Below are positions 1 to 7,775 of a stretch of DNA of 64,000 nt, piece by piece. A program made the position numbers and the translations under genes. Positions within the stretch are counted from its first letter, which is position 1; each line of letters opens with the position of its first letter. The stretch lies in assembly GCF_026004115.1 (NCBI RefSeq), contig NZ_BPIM01000001.1, positions 1,628,501-1,692,500 of the forward strand. The letters run 5' to 3'. Origin of the DNA: Meiothermus sp. Lineage in GTDB: Bacteria > Deinococcota > Deinococci > Deinococcales > Thermaceae. Under the pieces are notes generated by a model. That model saw nothing but the letters and a program-made list of their open reading frames with translations. It ran no database searches and had not been told where the DNA came from.

Positions 1-53
1 TCGAGTGTCCAGGGCACTACCCGCTCTAGGCCCTCGGCCCTCTACGTTTGACC

Positions 54-1001
54 ATGTTTGCCTATACCGTTCGCCGCCTCGGCTTTGCCCTCGTGACCTT
101 GTGGTTGGCGACCTTGCTGGTGTTCGGGGCGCTCCTCCTCATTCCCGGTAATCCGGCCCAGGCCATTTTGGGCATTGATGCCACCCCTGCCGACCTGGAG
201 GCCCTCGAGGCCCGCCTAGGGCTGGATAAACCCCCCCTCGAGCGCTACTCGAACTGGCTGGGGGGTGTGTTGCGGGGCGACCTGGGGCAGTCCATTCGCT
301 ACGAGCGGCCCATCTCCGAACTCATCGTGGCCCGGCTGGGCATCACCTTGCCCATCGTGGTGGCCTCCTTGCTCCTGGCGACCCTGCTGGCGGTGCCGCT
401 GGGTATTCTGGCTGCGCGCAAGGCCGGAACCTGGGTGGATGTCGCGGTCTCTACGGGCTCGCTGGTGGGCATTGTGCTGCCCTCGTTCTGGGTGGGCCTG
501 ATGTTTATCTACGTCTTTATCGTCTGGCTCAAGTTGCCGCTACCTACCAGCTTTCCCATTGGCGGCTGGGAGAATCCCCAGCGGGCCCTGGCCGCTCTGG
601 TGCTGCCGGTGCTCACCGTGGGGCTGGCCAGCGCTTCGTTTCTGGTGCGGCTGGTACGGGGGAGTGTGCTCGAGGTCTTGCACCAGGACTATATCCGTAC
701 CGCTTTCGCCAAAGGGCTGGGCGAACGGGTGGTGCTGTACAAGCATGCTCTCAGGAACGCCGCTTTACCGGTGGTGACGGTGCTGGGGCTCGAGTTCGCC
801 AGCCTGCTCATTGCTACCGTGGTGGTAGAGACGGTTTTTGGCATCCCTGGCCTGGGCTCGCTCTCGCTTACCGCCATCAGCGCCCGCGACTACCCCCTGG
901 TGCAGGGGGTGGTGCTGGTGATCGCGGCTTTTATCGTGCTTATGAACCTGCTGGTAGACTTCCTGTACGCGTTGTTGGATCCGAGGGTGAGCTATGCCTA
1001 G
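54..1001 (+). CDS. Dipeptide/oligopeptide-type ABC transporter permease (DppB family)
   Basis: Inner-membrane permease of a peptide/nickel-type ABC importer, 315 residues, about six membrane segments. The N-terminus (YTVRRLGFALVTLWLATLL) and the middle block with GDLGQSIRY are typical of DppB/OppB. The EAA-type cytoplasmic loop lies near residues 215-240 (IRTAFAKGLGERVVLYKHAL). The ATG at 54 is preferred to the TTG at 48. No Shine-Dalgarno is visible, but TACGTT lies five bases upstream, so a leaderless start is possible. The DppC-type partner follows after 35 bases. The binding protein and ATPases are not in the window, so the substrate is unknown. Confidence 0.9.
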   Translation: MFAYTVRRLGFALVTLWLATLLVFGALLLIPGNPAQAILGIDATPADLEALEARLGLDKPPLERYSNWLGGVLRGDLGQSIRYERPISELIVARLGITLPIVVASLLLATLLAVPLGILAARKAGTWVDVAVSTGSLVGIVLPSFWVGLMFIYVFIVWLKLPLPTSFPIGGWENPQRALAALVLPVLTVGLASASFLVRLVRGSVLEVLHQDYIRTAFAKGLGERVVLYKHALRNAALPVVTVLGLEFASLLIATVVVETVFGIPGLGSLSLTAISARDYPLVQGVVLVIAAFIVLMNLLVDFLYALLDPRVSYA

Positions 1002-1036
1002 ATGGCTCCCCATGCCCAGCGGAATACAAGAGGTGG

Positions 1037-1897
1037 ATGGTGGCTAGCCAGGTTGCGCATCGCCCAGGGGCCCGGCGGCGTTCCTGGTGGGGTGGGCTGC
1101 CCATCTCGCTCAAGGCGGGGGCTTTTCTGATTTCCCTCATCCTTCTGATGGTGCTCCTCAGCGCGCTGAATCCCACCAATCCCAACGCCACTACCCCCAA
1201 TCGCCTGGCGCCCATCTTTTCCGAGGGGCACCCCCTGGGCACCGACATCCTGGGGCGCGATACCCTGGCCCGGGTGCTGGCCGGGGCCCAGAACGCCCTC
1301 TATGTGGGGCTGATTGCGGTGGGTATTGGGCTTTCGGTAGGGCTTTTGCTGGGGGTGTTGGCCGGATATTTGGGCGGCTGGCTCGACCAGATTTTATCGG
1401 TGCTGCTAGAAACCCTTTACGCGCTGCCCGCCCTGCTGCTTGCGTTGCTTTTGGCCGCCATCTTCAACCCGGGCGTGACGACTTCCATGGTGGCCATCGG
1501 CCTGGCAGCGGTGCCCGCCTTTGCCCGGGTGGCCCGGGCCAGCGTACTGTCCGTAAAGGCACTGCCCTACATCGAGGCGGCCCGCGCTCTGGGCATGGGC
1601 CAGGGGCGCATCATGCTGCGGCACGTGTTGCCCAACATCATGGGGCCGCTGGTGGTGCAGGCCAGCCTGGCTTTTGCGGTGGCCATTCTGGCCGAGGCCG
1701 CGCTTTCGTACCTGGGCCTGGGTACCCAGCCCCCCAACCCCAGTTGGGGCCGGATGCTACGCGAGGCCCAGAGTTACCAGGAGCTCACGCCTTATCCGGT
1801 CATTTTTCCGGGGCTGGCCATCGGCCTGGCGGTGCTGGGCTTCAACCTGCTGGGCGATGGGCTGCGGGATTATCTTGACCCCAGGAAGAGAAGCTAA
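1037..1897 (+). CDS. Dipeptide/oligopeptide-type ABC transporter permease (DppC family)
   Basis: Second permease of the peptide-type importer, 286 residues. The DppC hallmark HPLGTDILGRDTLARVL lies near residues 65-81, followed by five hydrophobic segments and the EAA loop around residues 180-200 (IEAARALGMGQGRIMLRHV). Start ATG at 1037 has a strong Shine-Dalgarno (AGAGGTGG) just upstream. It forms the membrane channel with the preceding permease. The next gene is a dehydrogenase about 55 bases on, which may share the transcript. Confidence 0.92.
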   Translation: MVASQVAHRPGARRRSWWGGLPISLKAGAFLISLILLMVLLSALNPTNPNATTPNRLAPIFSEGHPLGTDILGRDTLARVLAGAQNALYVGLIAVGIGLSVGLLLGVLAGYLGGWLDQILSVLLETLYALPALLLALLLAAIFNPGVTTSMVAIGLAAVPAFARVARASVLSVKALPYIEAARALGMGQGRIMLRHVLPNIMGPLVVQASLAFAVAILAEAALSYLGLGTQPPNPSWGRMLREAQSYQELTPYPVIFPGLAIGLAVLGFNLLGDGLRDYLDPRKRS

Positions 1898-1952
1898 TGG
1901 CCGATAGCCAGTTGCTCTTGGCCAAGGGCGGTAGGCTGTAAGCGAGGTACAC

Positions 1953-2744
1953 ATGAACTACAAAGACATGTTTCGACTGGACGGCCAGGTGGCCTTGGTG
2001 GTGGGTGGGGGTTCGGGGATTGGGCAGGCTTCTTGCGAGGCCCTGGCGGCCCAGGGGGCAGCTGTGGTGGTCGCGGATATGAAAGCCGAGTTCGCCGCCG
2101 AAACCGTGGAAAAAATTAAGGCCAGCGGTGGGCAAGCCGAGGCCCTCGAGGTCAACATTACCGATGCCGAGGGGGTCAAGGGGCTCATTGCGGGTATTGT
2201 GGAGCGCTACGGTCGGCTGGACGTGGCGGTCACGACCCCCAGCATCAACGTCCGTAAGCCCATCCTGAGCTACACCGGCGAAGAGTTCGACCGGGTGGTG
2301 AACGTCAATCTCAAGGGCACTTTTAACGTACTGACTGAAGCAGGCCGGGTCATGGCCCAACAAGGCTCAGGCTCGCTCGTAGCCTTTTCTTCCATCCGCT
2401 CGCTGGTGGTGGAGCCGGGGCAGTCGGTCTACGCCATGACCAAGGCCGGAACCGTGCAACTCGTCCGGGGTTTGGCGGTAGAGCTAGGTTCCAAAGGGGT
2501 GCGGGCCAATGCCATTGGTCCTGGTGTGATTGATACCCCCCTCACCGCGCCCATCAAGAGCAAGCCCGACTGGTACAACGCCTACGCCGAGCGCAACATC
2601 TTGCGCCGCTGGGGCCGCCCCGAGGAAGTGGCTGCAGCAGTGGCTTTCCTGGCCTCACCGGCGGCCTCCTACATTACCGGCACCATTTTGTTTGTGGATG
2701 GTGGCTGGACGGCTATTGACGGGCGGTTCACCCCACCTCTTTAA
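1953..2744 (+). CDS. Short-chain dehydrogenase/reductase
   Basis: NAD(P)-dependent oxidoreductase of the classical SDR family, 263 residues. The cofactor-binding glycine motif is GGGSGIG at residues 18-24, a variant of TGxxxGIG. Catalytic residues are visible as Ser in VAFSSIRS (about 147) and YAMTK (Tyr160, Lys164). The C-terminus ITGTILFVDGGWTA is typical. The acidic residue after the second strand (VVADMKAE) suggests NAD(H) preference. It follows the peptide-type permeases and may act on the imported compound, but the substrate cannot be read from sequence. Confidence 0.88.
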   Translation: MNYKDMFRLDGQVALVVGGGSGIGQASCEALAAQGAAVVVADMKAEFAAETVEKIKASGGQAEALEVNITDAEGVKGLIAGIVERYGRLDVAVTTPSINVRKPILSYTGEEFDRVVNVNLKGTFNVLTEAGRVMAQQGSGSLVAFSSIRSLVVEPGQSVYAMTKAGTVQLVRGLAVELGSKGVRANAIGPGVIDTPLTAPIKSKPDWYNAYAERNILRRWGRPEEVAAAVAFLASPAASYITGTILFVDGGWTAIDGRFTPPL

Positions 2745-2781
2745 AAAAAACTGTGCCGCAAACAAACCCTGGGGCTTTGGT

Positions 2782-2787
2782 ATAGTA
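2782..2787 (+). promoter_or_regulatory. Possible -10 box upstream of the sugar permease operon
   Basis: TATAGT follows an A-rich stretch after the SDR stop codon and would start a transcript about 35-40 bases before the permease ATG at 2830. No clear -35 hexamer is visible. Confidence 0.35.
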
Positions 2788-2829
2788 CCCTGATGCTGTT
2801 TGGCCCTCCGGGGCCGACGTGGGTGGTGC

Positions 2830-3663
2830 ATGGGTCGCAACAATGCTCACTGGTTTGCACTCCCGGCGGTGGCGCTGCTGGGCCTGTTTTTGCTGTACCC
2901 CTTTCTAGATGTGCTGCGTTTTTCGACCTGGGACTGGTCGGGGTTGTCGGAGCCCAGGGTAATTGGCCTCGAGAACTACCGCAACATTCTGCGCGACCCC
3001 GATTTTTACAATAGCCTGCGCATTACCCTGATCTTTGGGGTCATGACCCTGATTCCCTTTGTGATTCTCTCGATACTGCTGGCCCTGGCGCTGGACGGCC
3101 AGCCCTACGAACGCCCCATCAAAGCCCTGCTCTTTTTGCCGGGGCTGGTCACGCTGGGCGGGGCGACGGTGGCCTGGTATACCCTGTTTTCACCCGAGTA
3201 CGGCGCACTGGCTTCGGTACTGCCGGTGCCGCGCTGGGATCAGAGTCCTTTTTGGGCGCTGATTCTGATTATGCTCTTCACCATCTGGCGGCACATTGGC
3301 TATGGGGTACTGGTGGTTTCGGCCCGCCTCAAGGCCATTCCCAAAACGCTGCTCGAGGCCGCCGCCGTGGACGGGGCCACCGCTTCCCAGGCTTTCCGCT
3401 ACATCACCCTGCCCCTGCTGCGCCCGGCCATTACGTTTCTGGTGGTTATTGGTACGGTGCTCACCTTACAGGGCTACACGGCGGTGTTCCTGCTGACCCG
3501 GGGCGGCCCTTTTGGCGGCACCGAGGTGCTGGGCTACTACCTCTACAAAACCGGCTTTGAAGTGGGCCGCCTGGGCTACGCCGCCGCCCTCACGGTCATC
3601 ATCTTGCTGCTCACCCTGGCCTTTGCCCTGGCGCAGGCCCGGCTCTTGCGGGAGGAGAAATGA
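2830..3663 (+). CDS. Sugar ABC transporter permease (MalF/UgpA type)
   Basis: Carbohydrate-type ABC importer permease, 277 residues, six hydrophobic segments. The first helix ends in YPFLDVLRFSTWDWSG, a typical MalF/UgpA N-terminus. The EAA loop is near residues 175-200 (LLEAAAVDGATASQAFRYIT). ATG 2830 is chosen over the in-frame ATG at 2800 because GTGGGTGG lies just upstream and homologues begin near the first helix. A second permease follows after a long gap of 136 bases. No MsmK/UgpC-type ATPase is encoded here, so a shared ATPase elsewhere is inferred. Confidence 0.9.
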   Translation: MGRNNAHWFALPAVALLGLFLLYPFLDVLRFSTWDWSGLSEPRVIGLENYRNILRDPDFYNSLRITLIFGVMTLIPFVILSILLALALDGQPYERPIKALLFLPGLVTLGGATVAWYTLFSPEYGALASVLPVPRWDQSPFWALILIMLFTIWRHIGYGVLVVSARLKAIPKTLLEAAAVDGATASQAFRYITLPLLRPAITFLVVIGTVLTLQGYTAVFLLTRGGPFGGTEVLGYYLYKTGFEVGRLGYAAALTVIILLLTLAFALAQARLLREEK

Positions 3664-3799
3664 ACCATAAGACCGTATGCTCCGCACGGACTGGGGTGCG
3701 TGGTGCCGATGGGCTCGAGCTGCGGGGGGTTGGGCGTGTTCGACTGCTTCTCCCTGCCCTAATGCCCTTATGTCCTTGTACCAATCTGGAGGTTCGTGC

Positions 3800-4594
3800 A
3801 TGCGCTGGTTAGGGCATTTGTTGGTGGCAACGGTGGCCCTGCTGGTGGCCCTGCCCTTTGTCTGGATGGCCTATGCGGCCTTCATTCCACCGGAAGCGGT
3901 ATTTAGTGGCGATATCTTTGGAAATTTGGGCTTTAGCCTGGCCAACTTCGAGGTGCTGGGCCGGGGCGGTTTCTGGGAGGGCTTCTGGGGGCGTTTGCTG
4001 TTCTCGGTGCTCCTGACCGGCGGCGTGACTTTGCTGCAGCTCACCACCGGCTTTCTAGCGGCCTATGCCATCAAGGAAGGCGCGAAAATTTTGCCGTTCT
4101 TTCTGGTGTTGCTGGCCATTCCAGTGGAACTGCTGCTGGTTCCCTTGTACGGCCTGCTGGTCGGCCTGAAGATTCTGGATACCCTTTGGGCTTTGGTACT
4201 TCCCTTTGCGGCGAGTCCTTTTATCGTGTACCTGCTCTTCCAGGGGATGCGTACCGTACCGGAGGAATTGCTGGAGGCCGCCCGGCTGGACGGCGCGGGT
4301 CATCGGGTCCTGCTGACGCGCATTCTGTTACCGCTATTGCGCCCCCAACTGATTGCAGCGGGGGTGCTGGCCTTTGCTGCCCACTGGAACCTGGTGCTCT
4401 ACCCGCGCATTGTCGCGGGTAGCAAGGAACTCAAAACCGTGCAAACCTGGATTACCGATTTGCAGCGCCAGAATCCTGCCGACTGGGGGCCGCTCTCGGC
4501 AGCCGCCCTGGCTGCAACTTTGCCTTTGATCATCATCTACCTGCTCTACGAACGGCGCATTGTAGAGACCTTTGAAGAAGGGCTCAAGGGCTGA
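3800..4594 (+). CDS. Sugar ABC transporter permease (MalG/UgpE type)
   Basis: Second carbohydrate permease, 264 residues. It has a signal-anchor first helix (LLVATVALLVALPFVWMAYAAF, described here by its ends only: residues 7-28), four to five further helices, and an EAA loop EELLEAARLDGAGHRVLLTR near residues 155-174. The open frame extends upstream to 3677, but TGGAGG sits about 8 bases before ATG 3800. The stop codon overlaps the first bases of the repeat element that follows, so the element abuts the gene without visibly truncating it. Confidence 0.9.
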   Translation: MRWLGHLLVATVALLVALPFVWMAYAAFIPPEAVFSGDIFGNLGFSLANFEVLGRGGFWEGFWGRLLFSVLLTGGVTLLQLTTGFLAAYAIKEGAKILPFFLVLLAIPVELLLVPLYGLLVGLKILDTLWALVLPFAASPFIVYLLFQGMRTVPEELLEAARLDGAGHRVLLTRILLPLLRPQLIAAGVLAFAAHWNLVLYPRIVAGSKELKTVQTWITDLQRQNPADWGPLSAAALAATLPLIIIYLLYERRIVETFEEGLKG

Positions 4595-4608
4595 TACCAG
4601 ATTCGGTC

Positions 4609-4634
4609 AGTTCGGCGCCGTATGGCGCCGAACT
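4609..4634. repeat. Perfect 11-bp hairpin within the repeat element
   Basis: AGTTCGGCGCC, loop GTAT, GGCGCCGAACT. It lies 15 bases after the upstream permease stop and could slow or end transcription, but no T-run follows, so it is not called a classical terminator. Confidence 0.8.
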
Positions 4635-4643
4635 AACAGGGCC

Positions 4644-4757
4644 GAAGTTATCCGCGTAGCGGAGGGCGATACCGCCCCTTGGAAGTTATCCGCGTAGCGG
4701 AGGGCGATACCGCCCCTTGGAAGTTATCCGCGTAGCGGAGGGCGATACCGCCCCTTG
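4644..4757 (+). repeat. Three tandem 38-bp repeat units
   Basis: Identical units begin at 4644, 4682 and 4720 with no spacer. Each unit can form two small hairpins: TCCGC-GTA-GCGGA and GGGCG-ATAC-CGCCC. Lack of spacers rules out CRISPR. Confidence 0.92.
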
Positions 4758-4937
4758 GAAGGGAGTGCTCTAGGATTCAAAAAGATAGCCTCTGGGGGTC
4801 TTTAGTTTGGATGATTATCTTTTTGAATCCGGTATGAGATGCTGCACAATCTCTAGATCCTCCGCTCCCTGCAAGTCGTGGCAGCATCCAGCCCTGGCCT
4901 TTTCCTCACCCTGATCTTTGTCCGCTGCTTTAGTTCC

Positions 4938-4966
4938 TTGAACGCCTTTCTCATCCTCGGTATGGC
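4938..4966 (+). promoter_or_regulatory. Putative promoter of the sugar-binding protein gene
   Basis: TTGAAC (4938-4943), a 17-base spacer, then TATGGC (4961-4966). The -10 is imperfect. It places the transcript start close to the palindrome at 4978. Confidence 0.45.
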
Positions 4967-4977
4967 AAACTGGTAAG

Positions 4978-4995
4978 GGTTTGCAAAGGCAAACC
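4978..4995. promoter_or_regulatory. Palindrome just upstream of the sugar-binding protein gene
   Basis: GGTTTGC-AAAG-GCAAACC is a perfect 7-bp inverted repeat ending two bases before the GGAGG ribosome site. It could be a repressor operator at the transcript start or an RNA hairpin that masks the ribosome site. Confidence 0.5.
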
Positions 4996-5014
4996 GTGGA
5001 GGATGATTAAGTCC

Positions 5015-6214
5015 ATGCGTCTGTTGATGTTGCTTGTGATGGGGTTGGGGCTGGCCTGGGCCCAACGCCCGGTAGAAGTTCCCTTCTGGCACACGGCGGG
5101 GCCGCCCGGCCAGGAGGTGCTGGAGGGTATGATCCGCGAGTTTAACGCCTCACAGCGGGAGTACCGCATCGTACCGAGCTTTGTGGGCGACTACCGCGAG
5201 GGGGGCCTGAAGCTGCTGGCTGCCTTGCGTTCGGGCGGTGCGCCAGCGCTGTTCCATGCCGAAATCTCTTTTTTAGGCCGCATGGCCCAGGACAACGTAG
5301 CCCTACCGCTGGACGAGTATCTGGGCAACCTGCCGAGCGATTTTTATCCGAGCTTCTTGCAAGTGGGCAAGTTGCGGGGTCGTACCTATGGTTTGCCGAT
5401 TGGCCTGTCCATCCCGGTATTTTTCTACAACGCCGACCAGTTTGCCGCCCGTGGACTGGGGGCGCCGCGCACCTGGGACGATGTGGCCACGGCGGCCCAA
5501 CGCCTCACCACCCGCGCCGCCAAAGGGTACACGGTCTCGAGCGACATCTATAGCTTCAACGTGTTGGTGATGAGCCGAGGGGGGGCCATCGTCAACGAGC
5601 AGGGTCGCCCCGACTTCACCAACGCCAAGGCGGTGGAGAGCCTTCAGTACCTGCAAGACCTGGTGAAGCGCAACATCGCCCAAAGCCGCAACATCGCCGA
5701 AGCCCAGTTCTCGGTCGCGGACTTCTTGCGTACCAAAACCTTCATGGGCATTGCGCCCATCACCATGTGGCCTCTCATCGAAAACCGCGCACCCATCCCC
5801 TTCAAGCTGGGTGTGGCCGCGGTGCCGCGCTCGGAAGGCGGTAAAGTGCCGCTGGCCGGGGGTACGCTGGTGGTGCTGCGGGGGGCCAGTGAGCAGCAGG
5901 CGCGGGGTGCGGTGGCTTTCTGGCGTTTCCTGATGGAGCCGGCCAACATTGCCAAGTGGGTGCGGGCTACCTACTACATGCCCATGCGCCGGGCAGCGCA
6001 GCCCCTGCTGGAGGACTTCTACCGCGAAGACCCCCGCCGCCGGGTGGCCTTTAGCCAGGTGGAGTATGCCGAAGTATGGCTGCAAGACCCCGAGTTTACT
6101 GTCTGGTACAGCTTTTTGGAGGATGCCCTCGAGCGCGCCCTCAAAGGCAACGCTAACCCCCGGCAGGTGCTGGAAGAGGCCCAACGAAGGGCCAACGCCG
6201 TAGAGCGGCGCTAG
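5015..6214 (+). CDS. Sugar-type ABC transporter substrate-binding protein
   Basis: Secreted family 1 extracellular solute-binding protein, 399 residues, UgpB/MalE-like. The Sec signal peptide has a hydrophobic core and ends at AWA-QR. The mature start FWHTAGPPGQEVLEGM and NASQREYRI match glycerol-3-phosphate or sugar binders. GGAGG directly touches the ATG at 5003, so the ATG at 5015 is more likely used. It shares about half its residues with the next gene, including GDYREG and FKLGVAA. It probably feeds the permeases at 2830-4594, from which it is separated by a repeat element. Confidence 0.88.
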   Translation: MRLLMLLVMGLGLAWAQRPVEVPFWHTAGPPGQEVLEGMIREFNASQREYRIVPSFVGDYREGGLKLLAALRSGGAPALFHAEISFLGRMAQDNVALPLDEYLGNLPSDFYPSFLQVGKLRGRTYGLPIGLSIPVFFYNADQFAARGLGAPRTWDDVATAAQRLTTRAAKGYTVSSDIYSFNVLVMSRGGAIVNEQGRPDFTNAKAVESLQYLQDLVKRNIAQSRNIAEAQFSVADFLRTKTFMGIAPITMWPLIENRAPIPFKLGVAAVPRSEGGKVPLAGGTLVVLRGASEQQARGAVAFWRFLMEPANIAKWVRATYYMPMRRAAQPLLEDFYREDPRRRVAFSQVEYAEVWLQDPEFTVWYSFLEDALERALKGNANPRQVLEEAQRRANAVERR

Positions 6215-6221
6215 TAGACAG

Positions 6222-6244
6222 CCCCGGCGAAAGCCGGGGTTTTT
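6222..6244 (+). terminator. Rho-independent terminator
   Basis: CCCCGGC, loop GAAA, GCCGGGG, then five T, eight bases after the stop codon of the first binding protein. It separates the two paralogous binding-protein genes into different transcripts. Confidence 0.9.
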
Positions 6245-6366
6245 GCTTGCGTATGACCAGGAGATCGTACATCTGATGGTTATCCCTCCCATGCCCCTGA
6301 CCCCCTGCTGATGGCTGGATGGTTTTCTGTTTGTGCGTAGAATAGAGCTACTCACAGGAGGAACGT

Positions 6367-7566
6367 GTGAAGCATCTGCTAGCTTCGTTGGTTTTGCTAA
6401 CCGGATTGGCCTCGGCTCAGACCGAAATTTCCTTCTGGCACAGCATGGATGGCCCCGCCGAGCGGGTCATCAACCAGTTTGCGAGCGCCTTCAATGCCTC
6501 GCAGCGCAACTACCGGGTCACACCGCGTCTGATTGGCGACTACCGCGAGGGTGAGACCCGGCTCCTGGCAGCCCTGCGGGCCGGGGGTGCGCCGGTTATG
6601 TTCCAGGCCGAGATTCTGCTGTTCCCCCGCCTGGTAGCCGAGGGGGTGGTGCTGCCGCTGGATGAGCTGGCGAACGCTTTGCCCAAAGCCTTCACGGACG
6701 ATTTGTTCGAGGCCGCCTGGGATTATGGGCTCATCAACAATCGCCGTTTTGGGCTGCCCTTCAACACCTCGACCCCGGTGCTCTTCTTTAACGAGAACCA
6801 ACTGCGGGCCAGGGGGCTCAAAGTGCCCAGCAACTGGCGGGAGTTCGAGCAAGCGGCCAAGGGGCTCACGAGCCGTACTTCCAAGGGCTTTATTGCCCTG
6901 TCGGAGTCGTGGACCTTCGAGGCCCAGGTGACCAGCCGGGGGGGTAACCTGGTCACTGCCGATGGACGGCCCAACTTTACCTCTCGTGAGGTGGTAGAGG
7001 CCCTCGAGTTCCTGCAACGCCTGGGACGCGAAGGCAGTACCAGTGTGCGCAACCTCTCCGAGAGCTTTTTTGCCCAGACCGACTTCATCCGCACCAAGGG
7101 CATGATGGTCATGGCCTCGATTGCCAACTGGCCGGCTGCCGAGAATGCTTCCTTCGCCTTCAAGCTGGGGGTGGCCCCCATCCCCCGTGAACCCGGTGGC
7201 AAGGTTCCGCTGGGCGGAGCACAACTGGTGGTGCTGCGTGGGGCCAGCCCGGAGCAGCAGCGCGGGGCTTTCGAGTTCTGGCGGTTCCTGATGGAACCCC
7301 AGAACATCAAAACCTGGGTGGAGGCCAGCTATTATGTGCCCTTGCGCAAGTCGGCGACGCCCTTGCTGGAAGCCTTCTACCGCGAGAACCCCTACCGCAA
7401 GGTGGCCTTTGAGCAGGTGGCGGTGGCCCAGCCCCGCCCCCGGGTACCGCAATTTGCCGTGTGGCGCAACTTCCTGGAAGAAGCCCTGGAAAAAGCCCTC
7501 AAGGGTAGTGTGCCCGCCCGCCAGGCCCTGGAAGAAGCCCAGCGCAAAGCGGAAGCTGCACGCTGA
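6367..7566 (+). CDS. Sugar-type ABC transporter substrate-binding protein, paralogue
   Basis: Second family 1 solute-binding protein, 399 residues, with a signal peptide ending GLASA-QT. It keeps the block FWHSMDGPAERVINQF and the GDYREG motif of the preceding gene, so the two arose by duplication. The start is GTG at 6367, five bases after AGGAGG. It sits behind a terminator and so has its own promoter. Differences in the middle of the protein may give a second substrate specificity for one transporter. Confidence 0.88.
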   Translation: MKHLLASLVLLTGLASAQTEISFWHSMDGPAERVINQFASAFNASQRNYRVTPRLIGDYREGETRLLAALRAGGAPVMFQAEILLFPRLVAEGVVLPLDELANALPKAFTDDLFEAAWDYGLINNRRFGLPFNTSTPVLFFNENQLRARGLKVPSNWREFEQAAKGLTSRTSKGFIALSESWTFEAQVTSRGGNLVTADGRPNFTSREVVEALEFLQRLGREGSTSVRNLSESFFAQTDFIRTKGMMVMASIANWPAAENASFAFKLGVAPIPREPGGKVPLGGAQLVVLRGASPEQQRGAFEFWRFLMEPQNIKTWVEASYYVPLRKSATPLLEAFYRENPYRKVAFEQVAVAQPRPRVPQFAVWRNFLEEALEKALKGSVPARQALEEAQRKAEAAR

Positions 7567-7775
7567 TGGCGGTTCTGGGTCGTCGGGCAAAAAAACCGCT
7601 GGGGTTAGTGGGTAAAGCACGGTAGTCAAAGGCCGCGATGTAAATGGCAAGTTTCTGCTCGAGCTTTAGGCTTTCGGCCTCTGTCACGCTCCGCTGACAG
7701 GGGTGGGGTATAAAACTACCATCATGGTGCTTTTGCACAGCCTGTGCAAAGGACTGTGAAAGACTGTAGTTGTAG
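7567..7775. other. Intergenic region with possible promoter and palindrome
   Basis: No gene seen. It holds a CTGTCA/TGACAG hairpin near 7682-7700, a TATAAA box at 7709-7714 and the palindrome at 7732-7750, all upstream of the deacetylase gene. Confidence 0.5.
7732..7750. promoter_or_regulatory. 19-bp palindrome upstream of the deacetylase gene
   Basis: TTTGCACAG-C-CTGTGCAAA, a perfect 9-bp inverted repeat about 18 bases after TATAAA. It is a candidate operator or leader hairpin. Confidence 0.5.

Larger units (their letters stand above)
4594..4835 (+). repeat. Structured MITE-like repeat, copy 1
   Basis: A non-coding 242-bp element with short terminal inverted repeats (ATACC-N-GATTC at the left, GAATC-N-GGTAT at the right). 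Inside, in order: a perfect 11-bp hairpin (4609-4634), three direct 38-bp units (4644-4757), and 14-bp inverted arms GATTCAAAAAGATA (4774-4787 and 4816-4829). An inverted relative lies at 9552-9768. No transposase is encoded. It is most likely a non-autonomous mobile or REP-like element. Confidence 0.75.

Noticed and set aside
2793..3014. Leaderless ORF starting at ATG 2793 after TATAGT
   Set aside because: The frame is not conserved-looking and is overlapped by the permease; the TATAGT more likely serves the permease at 2830.
3677..3799. N-terminal extension of the second sugar permease
   Set aside because: The 41 extra residues are Cys/Trp/Ser-rich and unlike the family; a good ribosome site precedes ATG 3800.
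4609..4634. Classical terminator of the sugar permease operon
   Set aside because: The hairpin is strong but no T-run follows, and it is part of the repeat element also found elsewhere.
4644..4757. CRISPR array
   Set aside because: The 38-bp units are directly joined with no spacers and there are no cas genes.
6397..7650. 417-residue open frame on the minus strand
   Set aside because: It lies entirely opposite the sugar-binding protein, has no family features, and results from the GC-rich codon pattern.
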